Shown: piece after piece, positions 16,589 through 27,196 of the stretch
How positions within the stretch are numbered: position 1 is the stretch's first letter
How the letters are laid out: every line of letters begins with the position of its first letter
DNA from: Entrophospora sp. SA101
Taxonomy: Eukaryota > Glomeromycota > Glomeromycetes > Entrophosporales > Entrophosporaceae
DNA: 29,435 bases
Reading direction: 5' to 3'
Assembly (NCBI GenBank): GCA_958430865.1
Contig: CAUDNR010002336.1
Location: 1-29,435, forward strand
The notes under the pieces: generated by a model
The model's input: the letters and a program-made list of their open reading frames with translations, nothing else
Told to the model about the DNA's origin: nothing
The model's database searches: none
Program-made: the position numbers and the translations under genes

Positions 16589-17639
16589 GGATCTTAATCT
16601 TTATTATCATCCTCAAAAAAGATGATTCGTTGTTGTCGTTTGCATATTATTGTTTAATGTTGCCATAACAACTATTAATTGATGGATATTCATAATAACC
16701 ATTAATGAAACTTTAATCATATAAAGTCAGAAATATAAAACAATCACTATTAAAATACCTTTTAGTTTGCTGAATCCCATCTACATAAAATTCTTCATGA
16801 ATATTAAAATTTCTATAAATAATTTTTCGTGAACCTCTCTAAAACTTATTAACCAATACTCCCATAAAGTAATAATCATATGAAAGTTTAAAGTATTCTA
16901 CACCTTCTCATTTACTATTAAGTCTTTTAAAGCAATATTGAGAAATAATCTGAGCTTTGAAGTGAAAAAGTAATACCGTTTTTGAATAACCGTGGATTTA
17001 TGTAGAGAAAACCTTTCGATATGAAAGAGTATTCATTAGAACGCTTTAATGGAGTACTTTTATTTTACTTTAACAACAAAGTTCGTGCTTATTATAAAAA
17101 TAATGAGATATTTTAAAAAAACTTATGTGACATCAATTTCGAATTTATTTTCACATATTAATATATTAATATCAATATAGAAAAGCAGCCTCAGGGAAAT
17201 GTCACACGACTAGTATGGAAATACCATACATTTTCTGACTAAATTTTTTATAGGGCAGGATATCCTGGCATAGATGGAAAGGACAACTTTATTTACCTAT
17301 ACTCTACTCGATCAATATGCCACATTTATTTCTATTTTTGAAAGGAATTTTGTTTTTTTTCGCATAATTTTAGTAATTATATGAATATCTGGTCATTGTG
17401 ACAACATTACCAAGGCTTGCTGGCATAACGGGGGTAAATTTAACAGTAGTAATAGTCTTGACTTAACATATTACTAATATTTTAGTCAAGTAATTTGCTA
17501 GGGTATGCATTCAGCTTTGATTTAATTGTCTATGTCGCGTTAAGCAAAAAATTGAGAATGTTATTACACTACTTAATTGTAAATGTTTACATATATTGTG
17601 TTCCTATTATTCGTATAAAAGTGACTATAGATTTATAAT
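16589..17639. other. Single-copy spacer, right part
   Basis: Largely AT-rich without a supported gene. A small frame at 17022-17117 (MKEYSLERFNGVLLFYF) and a coding-like phrase at about 17255-17330 (AGYPGIDGKDNFIYLY) were seen but not recognised. Confidence 0.4.
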
Positions 17640-18290
17640 CTTGATGATGGAATTTTTGATTTTTAATTTTTGAGATACAAAATGGTGTATTTGAAGTCAA
17701 GAGGACAAATGATACTCTTGGTGCCAAGGATTTTGATGATGCATTGGTGATGAATTACGTTATGAGAATTTAAAAATAACAAAGTATTGACATTAATACA
17801 TTGGAAGCCGATTTATCTCTTGCGAGAGGACTCTAAAAAAGCAAATTTGAACTTTCGTCGATCCTATAAACAGATATCAATCTTTCATATATTACAGCTG
17901 ACAACAGTGGCTCAAAATATCAATATTAAATTAAAAAGGGCAAATTAGAATTGGCGGTTAAGAGTTATTTGGCCATACAAAATAATTATTCACAACAACT
18001 AATACAATCTATGCAACCAGCACAATATAATTATCTGCAATTGAGCTTTGTAAGATGCAAGTGCATTAGAAAAGATATGAGTTTATTATGGCGGGTGGAA
18101 TGTACTTATGCCAAAATAAATCTCTGGCAATGAACCAAGCAAAAATGTCAATCCTTTTTTACAAAAAAAGAACTTGCAATTTATCTTCAGTGAAGAAGAG
18201 AGGGAAAAAGTAATTGATGAAATGGAATTTAATGGATGAAAAGGCTGATGCAAAGAATAAATTTTGGCCCTTGTTAAAAAGCCTTTGCAA
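17640..18290 (+). pseudogene. Mitochondrial-type Hsp70 (DnaK/Ssc1) pseudogene
   Basis: Successive frames give YNLDDGIFDF, equivalent to the nucleotide-binding YDLGGGTFD, then IQNGVFEVKRTNDTLGAKDF and DDALVMNYVMRI (Hsp70: GVFEVKxTNGDTxLGGEDFD). Next come SIDINTLEADLSLARGL, SKFELSSIL and TDINLSYITADNSGSKY (mitochondrial/bacterial type: AKIELSSxxQTDINLPYITAD). Then LELAVKSYL, FIMAGGM (VILVGGM) and GNEPSKNVNPF (GxEPSKxVNPDE) follow. The order is that of the ATPase-domain end. Stops and frameshifts lie throughout, and the N-terminal ATPase half and C-terminal substrate domain are largely missing. The ELSS/ITAD type points to the mitochondrial, not the cytosolic, Hsp70. Copy A holds only the part from 17784 on, inverted. 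Confidence 0.8.
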
Positions 18291-18393
18291 GTTTTAACGA
18301 TCAAAGTTTGTGTCACGTAAAATATGATTGGTCTCTGCAAGAACGTAATCACGTTAACCAATTTGTCTGTATGAATGAGATCATAGTTTTTAT

Positions 18394-18780
18394 TAGTCGC
18401 GGGACATTGCAGATCAAGTGTCATTCAATATAAACGTTACACGAAAAAATTTATTGTCAAAAAAAAAATTCTCCATTTTTCATATAACAAGCAATTTTCG
18501 ACCACAATAAATTTTTTAGAGCCAGACTGGGGCTTTTAACAACAGTTAAAAGAAAAGACTAGCTTAAATATTGGTTGTTCTACGCCAGGTCAAAAGCGTT
18601 TCTTTTCTTCACACTTATTTTAAGATTATCGCTCAACTAGTATGCAGACTAAAGCAAATTCAGCAGCAACAGTTGTGCCAAAGTGTTCCCTNNNNNNNNN
18701 NATAAAATTCCGTGTTGATCAAAAATTTTTTATTAGTGAGTGACACTTGACCCCCTGTAGATCCGCAATGTCCTGCGATA
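18394..18780. mobile_element. TIR element with TA flanks, interrupted by an assembly gap (copy B only)
   Basis: The left end reads GTCGCGGGACATTGCAGATC, and the right end, reverse-complemented, reads TCGCAGGACATTGCGGATC. Both arms continue to AAGTGTCAYTCA, with a 10-base difference between them. TA stands on each side (18394-18395, 18779-18780). Copy A has the uninterrupted sequence TTTTTATGCGATCTAAGC at the matching place. TA flanks and these ends fit a Tc1/mariner/pogo-type element. The interior contains the N run, so true length and coding content are unknown. Confidence 0.7.
18692..18701. other. Assembly gap (10 N)
   Basis: Ten undefined bases, a placeholder size. Sequence to the left and right belongs to one TIR element, so the join is supported by both ends, but the missing length is unknown. 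Confidence 0.99.
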
Positions 18781-19226
18781 TAAGCAACATCTCTTTCTTT
18801 GTTTTTATTTCTCATCCAAACGCATATCTCTCTCATTTGAGATTGACAAATATTTAACCCTACTATTTGAGCTACAGGGAATAAGATCAATTAAAAATCT
18901 ACACACCCTTAACATCGAAGAAGGGGGAAATGGTACTAATCCTAACCTGTCCTATACTCCCCTGTTCTTTTCTAACTTTTTAAACCAAAGTCAATGTTTT
19001 CACAAAAAAAAACATCAGCTTAAAAAACCATAATAAAATCGGTTTATAGAGATAAATTTAATAGGTAAAAATCATGTATATTCATTTTATGAAAAGCATA
19101 GTCTTAACAAGTTAGTTCTGACTGTAACCATATACATATGTATACATACATGTATATATTAAAAAATACAGAACTTTCTAGCAAGTACAATTTATTAATA
19201 GAATGCTACAAGATTACATTGTTAAA

Positions 19227-19265
19227 TAATAATAATAATAATTACAATAATAATAATAATAATAT
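19227..19265. repeat. AAT microsatellite
   Basis: Two runs of AAT triplets separated by a single TTAC interruption. Confidence 0.85.
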
Positions 19266-19639
19266 TTAGCCCTTTATATTGGGATATTATTATGTTGAAA
19301 TATTCTCGGGATTATTTTATTATTATTTTGTTGTTATTTTCTTTGTTTTTCATTTTATTAACTAACATTTTTATGTACTTGTTTCTTTTAGTCGGAACTT
19401 CTTTTGTTAATTTTCTTTCGGTTTAAAGTAAAATTTTCTATAGGAAATTTGCTAAGTTTTTACATTGTTGTTATATTGTTATATTGTTCGCAATTTTCAT
19501 CATTTCTTTTTATTGTAAATTTTTTTTTTTTAATTCTTTCGATTCTCTTGGCCAGAGTTGACCCTTCCTTGCTTTTCTCTTGTCCGTTTCTCTTTCCTCT
19601 CAGTAAAAGATGAACTGTTGGTCGATACCTTTTGAATTC

Positions 19640-20091
19640 CTTTTAATACCCATTTCTTTGATTGCCAGATGATACTAACATTGATTGTGAATTTTCAAAT
19701 CTTTCCCTTTCTTCTGGTTCCAAGTTTTGTCCGATTATCCGTCTTCGTTTCTTTATTGCTGGTTTCTTGACGTTCTTCCAGTTTATCGAAAAGAACTATC
19801 TTGTTGATATTTTGCAGCTCGTCATTTGGTAGGTTTTATAATAATTTCATAATCCTGAGAACACATGAATTGGTAATAAAGTAAAATTTTTGTTAATGAT
19901 GCTAGGAGTAATAAAGTAAATTTTGAAATATATTGATTGATTAATCCGTATTTATTGATATTTATGAATAAATTTCCAATTATATTACCGTTATTATTGT
20001 TATTGTTATTATTATCATAACCATTATTATTATTAGCGAAATAATTGGTGGCAATGAGTGGATCGGACTTAAGCTTGTCCTCCGTAATCAA
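19640..20091 (-). pseudogene. Possible decayed Asn-rich gene unrelated to the four-copy family
   Basis: The minus strand from 20091 starts MITEDKLKSDPLIATNYFAN, followed by a GYD and an 8-Asn run, then a GTAATA donor-like site. About 190 bp on, LPNDELQNINKIVLFDKLEE and ERQETSNKETKTDNRTK are readable in another frame, then FENSQSMLVSSGNQRNGY in a third. It may be a two-exon gene that has since decayed, or a gene whose introns I cannot place. The uninterrupted 89-residue frame reads through the presumed intron. No domain is recognised. Confidence 0.3.
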
Positions 20092-20309
20092 ATATCAAAT
20101 GTTCCAACATACCCGTAACTTTACATATTATACATAGTGTTGCAACATAATCACGATGCAGTTTGACCAATTTTCTATTCATATTCTCCCATTTTTAAAA
20201 ACATTATTATTATTATAAACATTTAATATTTATTAAAATGTAATTATTAAACAAAACAAACACAAAAAATTTGAATTCATTTATCTATTCATAATCTAAT
20301 TGCTGTAAA

Positions 20310-20510
20310 TCTGCATGTTAACCATATCTCCATTTTCATCTATATCACTTTTTCTTGAAGGTGGTTGATATCCAAGATTTAATGCTTTTAAAAACGGATT
20401 TTATACAAGGCGGAAAGGTAATGCACACATAATAAACATCATAACTAAAGCTTTATTGATTGTTTTATGCGTGATTCTTCTAATCAACTGAACAAAAATA
20501 ACCATCAATA
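20310..20510 (-). pseudogene. hAT transposase fragment (VENPF...PSR region), copy B
   Basis: Counterpart of 5740-5949. It reads CALPFRLV, a stop, then NPFLKALNLGYQPPSRKSDI. It keeps the family's PPSR motif, which is FSR in copy A, but has TAA in place of the Glu of VENPF. Each copy preserves what the other lost, so the parent had both. Confidence 0.65.
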
Positions 20511-20598
20511 TGACGTTGTCCAGAATGTTCAGGAGTTTAGAAAATGTTGACTTTATAAACCCACAAATATTATGGAGAGACTAATTTCTTCCGCCTGT

Positions 20599-20738
20599 GG
20601 ATACCCAGATGACCCAGATGCACCCGATCCGGTTCTAATCCCTATTTATTAATATATTTATTTACTAAAGGGTCATTCATTTTTTTATTTAAATTTTTTT
20701 TAATAAAAAAATCAAAAAGATTTAGCAAAAATGAACTA
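20599..20738. other. About 140-bp insertion in copy B
   Basis: Begins GGATACCCAGATGACCCAGA with a short GACCC/GCACCC direct repeat, then becomes AT-rich. Absent from copy A (near 6050). No clear terminal repeats or target duplication; possibly a truncated MITE. Confidence 0.5.
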
Positions 20739-21268
20739 CCAACAAAGTCTATTTTTTGTTTGAAAAACTTACTATTTATGACAAGCATCGAACAAAATTA
20801 ATTGGCTTATGTTAAGGATTTACTACAAAGAGTTCTCAAATTTTAAATATCTCATCATCAGATTAATAACAAATTAACATGAATAGTTGTTATAAGTGAA
20901 AATATAGTAAATTGACGAATAAATAAATTTTTAGCAATTATTAAAACAAATCATTTGAATTATTGGTTGAATAATTCTCTATAAATTTATATCGTATCGG
21001 TGCAACAAATACATGAGTGAACTTCATATACAAAGTATAATTTAAATAACGCTGCGTTATTTTAATGATTTATAATTGTATTAAATAACTTTGAATAAAT
21101 TTAATTATCATATAACATTAGATTATATAATCTTTTCGACTGAATTCATAAAAAATTTTGTTTATTTATTGACTATATCTCAACCGTACTTACAAACAAA
21201 ATATAAAATATAATAAAAATAAAAAAATTGAAAAAAATAAAATTGAAAAAATTGATGTTATACTACTA

Positions 21269-21274
21269 TTTATT
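21269..21274 (-). terminator. Poly(A) signal, Asn-rich gene 1, copy B
   Basis: AATAAA on the minus strand, same context as 6590-6595. Confidence 0.5.
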
Positions 21275-21307
21275 ACGAATAATGAACCATTGCATTAACA
21301 ACAACGT

Positions 21308-21880
21308 TTAATATCTGTTATTGTTATTGTTATATAGAAAATTTTGGATATTTTGAAGTTGAGATACTATGTAAATAAGTAGTGACAGTTGATCATTGTT
21401 TTGATGAACATTTTGACCAATAAAACTATTGTCAAAACAATTGTTCAGATAATTAATGTTTGTAGTAATAGATTGATTCTGGCCAGTGTTATCACTGCCA
21501 ACCACTCCAGTGAAGCTTTGATTAACGAAGCTATTATCGACAATACACGAGTTTTGGTTAGTGAAATTAATTTGATGAATTAAATTACCGTCTCCAGAGT
21601 TTTGATCAATGTAATTATTTTCGACAAAGTTCTGGTTGTTTTGGTGACTGAAATTATTCTCTTCATGGTTTTGTTGAATGTAAATATTGTCTCCGGGGTT
21701 TTGATGAATATAATTATTGTCTCCATAGTTTTGATGAATGTAAGAATTATTGTAGTGGTATCCAGCGGCTTGATTGTTGTAATTGTTGTAATTATTAGGA
21801 ACAAAGTCTTGATTATTAACATTAACATTATCGTTAGAACCGATATTATTATTATTATTTTCAGAATAATTTTGATACAT
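21308..21880 (-). CDS. Asn/Gln-rich protein, paralogue 1 (copy B)
   Basis: Encodes the same 190 residues as 6629-7201 with no amino-acid change. The 10-residue repeat region, the conserved SFVNQSFTG segment and the amphipathic tail are as described there. Upstream block and poly(A) signal are also retained. If the duplication is real, the two copies would be transcriptionally indistinguishable by coding sequence. Confidence 0.7.
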   Translation of the reverse strand: MYQNYSENNNNNIGSNDNVNVNNQDFVPNNYNNYNNQAAGYHYNNSYIHQNYGDNNYIHQNPGDNIYIQQNHEENNFSHQNNQNFVENNYIDQNSGDGNLIHQINFTNQNSCIVDNSFVNQSFTGVVGSDNTGQNQSITTNINYLNNCFDNSFIGQNVHQNNDQLSLLIYIVSQLQNIQNFLYNNNNNRY

Positions 21881-22071
21881 TTTTGGTTTTTTATTATGAA
21901 TTTAGTTTTTTGTTATATATTGGTTATGAATTTATTTATTGAGCTTATTTTATTAATTATTATTATTTTTTTTTTAAAAAACAAAATTTTCATTTCCGTG
22001 AATAAATGTGTATTTTTATATTTAAGAAAAATGACGCGCAATAGTAATTAGTAAGGTTTGCAAGTTCATCA

Positions 22072-22089
22072 CAAACAGGTTTTTTAACT
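22072..22089 (-). promoter_or_regulatory. Shared upstream block, Asn-rich gene 1, copy B
   Basis: Same CAAACAGGTTTTTTAACT block as at 7393-7410, about 200 bp upstream of the ATG. Confidence 0.4.
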
Positions 22090-22780
22090 CGTATAACTAC
22101 CCGATCTTATATTATAATTAATGTAATCAGTCAGATGTTAAGTTACACAATATAATTTCACACCAATGCGTGAAAATCTTGTATAACAGGATTAAAGTTT
22201 TTGTTTATCATTGAATAATTAATTTATCTAAACAAATTTGATTGATTGATTAAATGTGGTTTTTTGGTAATGATATTTACCTTTTTGGGGTTGGGTGTTT
22301 GGGACCTATAATGTACTTGATGTACTCAACCAAATATTCGGTGGGTTTTTGATTATATAAATTTAGTTCCACATGTTTTTAATGTAAAGAAGCCTTGTAT
22401 CCATTTTTCTAGTATGCAAACTAGCCCAATTGTTTCGCCATATAAATCCTTGTATTAGTATTATTAATTATATATCGAGTAAAAGACACAAAAAAAAAAC
22501 CAGTTGCTAATACAAACTCTTGATATCACATACCAAATTAGGAATGCAAATTCGGACATGCGACCTGCCTCTCGTTTATTATTATTATAATAATATTTTT
22601 ATCTTTGAATTTTTATTTATATTGTTTATTTATATAAATTAGTTTTAAAAGAAAGATTAACGTCGCCTTTTGACAAGTGAAAGAACAAACAAACAATTGT
22701 TTAATTAAATTTTATATTAATGTTTCGGGTTGTTTATAAGAGTAGAGAGTTTCTATTCGTAATACAAATTATTATTCAAA
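22090..22780. other. Gene-free duplicated stretch (copy B)
   Basis: Identical by eye to 7411-8101; no supported gene. Confidence 0.5.
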
Positions 22781-23182
22781 GTGTTTTATTCAAATTATTA
22801 TTCGAAGTGTTTTATTCAAATTATTCGCTGTTTTATTCGTTTTATTCGAGTTACTCGTTTTATTCGTTTCAGATTTAAACATCCATTAATTATTAATAAT
22901 GTCCATTTTAATTTCTGGTTTGGTATATGGTACCGAATATTCATTAAGAATATTCATGTGTGTAGCCGAACATTCGAATATATCCAAATAATTTTTAGTC
23001 ATAAACAGTTTCAATTCACAGAACAAAAGAATCATGTATTGCTAATGCTCAATTTGGTTGAGAAAATTGTACAGAATTCTATTCTGATTCGATGCGAAGA
23101 AATTTATGTAATTGAACTTTCCAAATATGCGAATCTTAATGATAATCTTAATGATAAATACTTAACGAAAAAAATTTTTTAA
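22781..23182 (+). CDS. Possible upstream ORF or leader (copy B, doubtful)
   Basis: Same 133-residue frame as 8102-8503, with the same doubts: a repeat-encoded first half and a more protein-like second half ending just before the next ATG. Confidence 0.22.
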   Translation: MFYSNYYSKCFIQIIRCFIRFIRVTRFIRFRFKHPLIINNVHFNFWFGIWYRIFIKNIHVCSRTFEYIQIIFSHKQFQFTEQKNHVLLMLNLVEKIVQNSILIRCEEIYVIELSKYANLNDNLNDKYLTKKIF

Positions 23183-23197
23183 TTATAAGTATTAAAA

Positions 23198-23630
23198 ATG
23201 CTTCAAATCAATCAAGTTAATAATGATAATAATAACATCAGCAATCATTTAGGAAGGGATCTGGGCCGATGGTTAAGACAAAAAATATATCCATTAATAG
23301 AAGAAAAAACATTGCACGCTTACAACTATTATCTGCATTATGAAAAATACAATTATGCAAGGTCTTATCTTCAAACTGATGAAAATAATTTTCCTGGCAT
23401 ACATCGGAGTTTACTCGCCTTAGTCATTAGCGATTTGGATAGAAGTTCATCAGATTACGAAAGATACAAGGTCACTATATACACTAGGCACTTTAATGAA
23501 TTTATCGACAGACGAAATTCTGCAAATCAAGATTGTTATTATCAATGACGAAGATGATTATTATCAACAAGATAAATTTACATGGGAGGATTTTCACGCC
23601 CCTAAGGTATTATTTGAACCAATAGATTGA
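23198..23630 (+). CDS. Small unknown protein with C-terminal frame break (copy B)
   Basis: Identical to 8519-8951: a 116-residue frame ending at 23548, an overlapping better frame ending IINDEDDYYQ...VLFEPID at 23628-23630, and AATAAA at 23633-23638. The frame break is shared, so it predates the duplication or is common to both by conversion or assembly. Confidence 0.5.
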
Positions 23631-23829
23631 GAAATAAAGCTTAATTTATAGTTTATTACTGCCAAAAAAAAAATATGTATATTAAATTCTAATAAACAAA
23701 TATTTTGCAGTAATCCAATTTCTAATATTATAAAAAAAAATGAATACTACACAGACCTTATTTATCACGAGAAATTCATAATTATTCTATTTATCCAGTT
23801 ATTAAATTTAAACAGGCGTCTCATGTAGG

Positions 23830-23894
23830 TTGGTTTCCAGAACTATATTTTCGCAAATGTGCGAAAGTCGAAACTAGTTTTGACTTTTAATCAC
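23830..23894. mobile_element. Partial MITE 2 relative (copy B)
   Basis: Same truncated piece as 9151-9215. Confidence 0.6.
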
Positions 23895-24008
23895 CAATGA
23901 ATAAATGATTAGGGAAAATACAATACTTGCACGCTACGTTTAATCTACACAGAGCCACAAGGGGAAGGTTAGTCCTTATATCAATTCTTTGACGAGTAAT
24001 TTTGCTGA

Positions 24009-24359
24009 GGCTAGCATTTGCTATACTTTATATATAGCTACCTCCATTTGAGCAAAATTCCGTACCAATTCCGATATCAATGATACCTCTTCATTTCCCA
24101 ATATTGCCTTTTATTTCCTAATATTGTTTCATAGCTAATTTTTTCGCGATATCAATTTTATTTGCCTCAGATTGGAAGGGTTTTTTGGGCCAAAATTGTA
24201 CAAAATTCTTAAATTCCGTACATAATTTGAATATTTGCTTGTTCTAATTCAACTTCCCCCTTATTGTTTACAATATTCATTGCCTTCAAGATTCCCTTGT
24301 AAACTAACTTGTCCTGATATATAGTTCTAGATACTACTAAAAAAGGTTGTGCCGAAAAA
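24009..24359 (-). pseudogene. Frameshifted coding remnant (copy B)
   Basis: Same as 9330-9680, including each frame change: VELEQANIQIMYGI then NFVQFWPKKPFQSEANKIDI. Family unknown. Confidence 0.35.
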
Positions 24360-24474
24360 TTCTATAAATTATATCTTAGATATTCGCAATGAGATAAAAT
24401 TTGAAAGATATTATTTTTCATAAATATTATTTTACGACTTTTTAGTTGGATAAACTTTATTTTTCTGTTAACAA

Positions 24475-24585
24475 ATGTTTGGAATCACAAAGGATCCAAA
24501 TGAAAATGGTTACATATTGGTATTTGAGCATATACAAAATGGAGATTTACACACTTGGAAAAAATATATTATGTTATTATTTTAA
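24475..24585 (+). pseudogene. Protein kinase hinge fragment (copy B)
   Basis: Same 36-residue frame as 9796-9906 (GITKDPNENGYILVFEH, NGDL). No catalytic motifs nearby. Confidence 0.65.
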
Positions 24586-24888
24586 AATGACCATCATATA
24601 ACTAAATAATTATACTATGCTTCCCGCTGTTACTGCAAAAGTATAAAGTGCTAATCAACAATGTTAACATCAACAGATATTAGGGTTCCCAGGATGGCTT
24701 GAATTTATGGCATATCCAGAGCAGTTTACTCATTGTTAGTAAATTTTGCTTGCGACATAAGTGTCTGATTCATCATTATGTGGATCAATAAATATGTACA
24801 ATCCATTTTAATTTCAGTATCGTTTTTCCATTCCTTCATTTGATCTTTTTCCAGTTATCATTAAAAGGTGAGAGATGAGAAACGCCAA

Positions 24889-25319
24889 AAATACTCATAA
24901 TTTTCATGTTCTGACTCCTGCTTTAAATGTTCTAATTATTATATATGTCAATAATTGCCACCCAATTGTTTTTATTGGTAACTGCAATGTCATCATCTCT
25001 GTTCTCCTTCTGATTTGAAGAGAGGCGATGAGTACTTGAAAAATTACATTGCAATTTCTGTTGAGGTATCTCTTGCACCTCTTTATGTTAGCTTTCAAAA
25101 CCTTTTAGCATCCATTTGATTATAAAGAAATAAGCAGCATATTCACACTGTAAAATATCTAAATAGTAGATTGTGCATCTTCATCCTTAGCTAAGTGGTT
25201 ACATAATTTTGCCAGAACATGAACAAAATACCTAGTTGAAGAAAATAATAAGGTTGTTTGCTACAAGTCATATTAGCCACAACATTGGGCCCAGCTTGTA
25301 GTTCTGGTAAATAAAATTT
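24889..25319 (-). pseudogene. Frameshifted coding remnant (copy B)
   Basis: Same as 10210-10640 (YFVHVLAKLCNHLAKDEDAQ and NQKENRDDDIAVTNKNNW pieces). Family unknown. Confidence 0.3.
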
Positions 25320-25407
25320 TTTTTGTAATTTTGCACCCAACATAAATATTTAGTTTATAATTATTTATTTTATCATCGTAGAAAATACAATTTCATTTGC
25401 ATGCACA

Positions 25408-25651
25408 ATGGTAAAAAAGAGGATAAATATTCCAAATTTAATTCATCGTAGTAATAGCATTTTTCATCAAAAGCCAGTGAAATTTCCAGATTTAGAAAAT
25501 ACTATGAATTTCTGGATTAGTAGAGTTAGTGCTCAAGGTCTTATTATTACAGATAAAGTGGTTAAAAAGCAAAAGTATTTGCTGAAAAATTAGGAATTGA
25601 AAAATTTTTTCAAATGGATGGTTATCAAAAAATTTATATCTTTTGATTTAG
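25408..25651 (+). pseudogene. Tc5/CENP-B-type HTH transposase fragment (copy B)
   Basis: Same as 10729-10972, with the same one-base frame change before KAKVFAEKLGI and the same truncation at the R2 repeat edge. Confidence 0.7.
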
Positions 25652-25949
25652 TACAACAAATACACGAGTGAACTTCAGACACAAAATATAATCCAAAAAA
25701 TGCTGCATTGTTTTAAAGATTTATAATTGTATTAAATAATTCTAAATTATCTTAATTATTAAATTGAATTATCATATAATGTTAGATTATATATTCTTCT
25801 TGACTGAGCTTATAAAAATTTGTTTATTATTGATAATATGCCCCAAACAAAATATAAAATATAAAAGAAGCTTAATTAGAAAAAATTGAAAAAAATAAAA
25901 TTGAAATAATTGATGTTACATTGTTATTACTATTAGTGCTATTTCAGTA

Positions 25950-25955
25950 TTTATT
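25950..25955 (-). terminator. Poly(A) signal, Asn-rich gene 2, copy B
   Basis: AATAAA on the minus strand, same context as 11270-11275. Confidence 0.5.
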
Positions 25956-25988
25956 ACGAATAATGAACCATTGTATTAGTATTAATGT

Positions 25989-26555
25989 TTAATGTCTGTT
26001 ATAGTTGTTAGATAGAAAATTTTGGATATCTTGAAGTTGCGATGCTATTTGAATAAGTAGTAGCAGTTGATAATTGTTTTGATCAATGAAATTATTCGCG
26101 ATAATAGAATTTTGATGAGAATTTTGACCAATAAAACTATTGTTAAAACAATTGTTCAGATAATTAATGCTTGTAGTAATAGATGGATTCTGGACAGTGT
26201 TATCACCGCCAGAACCGCCAACCATTCCAGTGAAGCTTTGATTAACAAAACTATTGCCAACAATACACGAATTTTGGTTGGTGAAATTAATTTGATGAAT
26301 CAAATTACTATCACCAGAGTTTTGATCAATGTAATTATTTTCGACCAAGTTCTGACTGTTTTGGTAACCGAAATTATTCTCTTCAGGGCTTTGATGAATG
26401 TAATAATTATTGGAGTAATGGTCGGCGGTTTGATTGCTGTAATTATTAGGAACAAATTCTTGATTATTAATATTAACATCATTCATATTAATACTAATAT
26501 TATTGTTAGAATCAATATTATTATTATTAATATTGTCAGAATAATTTTGATACAT
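25989..26555 (-). CDS. Asn/Gln-rich protein, paralogue 2 (copy B)
   Basis: Same 188 residues as 11309-11875, including the Gly-rich GMVGGSGGDN loop and the NSIIANNFIDQN unit. Promoter block and poly(A) signal are retained. Confidence 0.7.
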   Translation of the reverse strand: MYQNYSDNINNNNIDSNNNISINMNDVNINNQEFVPNNYSNQTADHYSNNYYIHQSPEENNFGYQNSQNLVENNYIDQNSGDSNLIHQINFTNQNSCIVGNSFVNQSFTGMVGGSGGDNTVQNPSITTSINYLNNCFNNSFIGQNSHQNSIIANNFIDQNNYQLLLLIQIASQLQDIQNFLSNNYNRH

Positions 26556-26760
26556 TTTTGGTTTTTTTTTTATATTGATTATAAATTTAGTTTTTTGTTA
26601 TATATTGGTTATAAATTTAAGTTTTTTCGTTATAAAAAACAAAAACGTTCTTTTTTATATGAAAAAAAAAAGATATATTGCATGCGTAATTGAAAAAATA
26701 TGAAAAATTCTTTTATTGTTTATTATTATTGTTTTTTGTATATATAAATAGCTCTCGATC

Positions 26761-26780
26761 TCGAACAGGTTTTTTATACT
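26761..26780 (-). promoter_or_regulatory. Likely TATA box of Asn-rich gene 2 (copy B)
   Basis: TATAAAAAA on the minus strand (26770-26778), about 215 bp upstream of the ATG; same as 12090-12098. Confidence 0.45.
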
Positions 26781-27196
26781 ATGTTTGGGAATTTTTTAAA
26801 AATAATTCCACATAAGTTATGCAATCAATGAAGAATTTCTAAATTAATTTAATAATGTTACTTCATTCGTTCATAGATCATTAGCGTAGTAGCGAGGACG
26901 GATCCTGAAATTATATTGTGTAGTTTAATAATTTAAAATGAATTCATATTTTTTTCAATTGACATATAATAATTGTTAAATAAACTTTATAATTAGTTAT
27001 AAAATAGAGAAAGTGGAGTACCAATGCATCAGGATAACTTTAATATTTACAAAGTTTACTATATGCGTCTTATTTTACTTAGTAATTTTACCTTCCAAGA
27101 TATATCTTTTTAAAAAAATTTTTTTATTACACCTTTAAAAAAAATCATGTAATTAAACATATAATAAAGAAAGAATGGCAGTTAATTACCGAGGTT

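Larger units (their letters stand above)
19055..20215. other. About 1.16 kb present in copy B and absent from copy A
   Basis: Between GAGATAA and CATTTAATATTTATTAAAAT copy B has extra DNA. It contains a palindromic ATACATATGTATACATACAT run (19125-19155), an AAT repeat (19227-19265) and a decayed Asn-rich reading frame. No terminal inverted repeats or target duplication are visible, so insertion in B and deletion in A are equally open. Confidence 0.7.

Noticed and set aside
18660..18890. 76-residue minus-strand frame across the N run
   Set aside because: It includes undefined residues, the TIR of an element and flanking non-coding sequence.
19404..19613. 69-residue plus-strand hydrophobic frame
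   Set aside because: T-rich low-complexity sequence; the opposite strand holds more convincing, though decayed, coding pieces.
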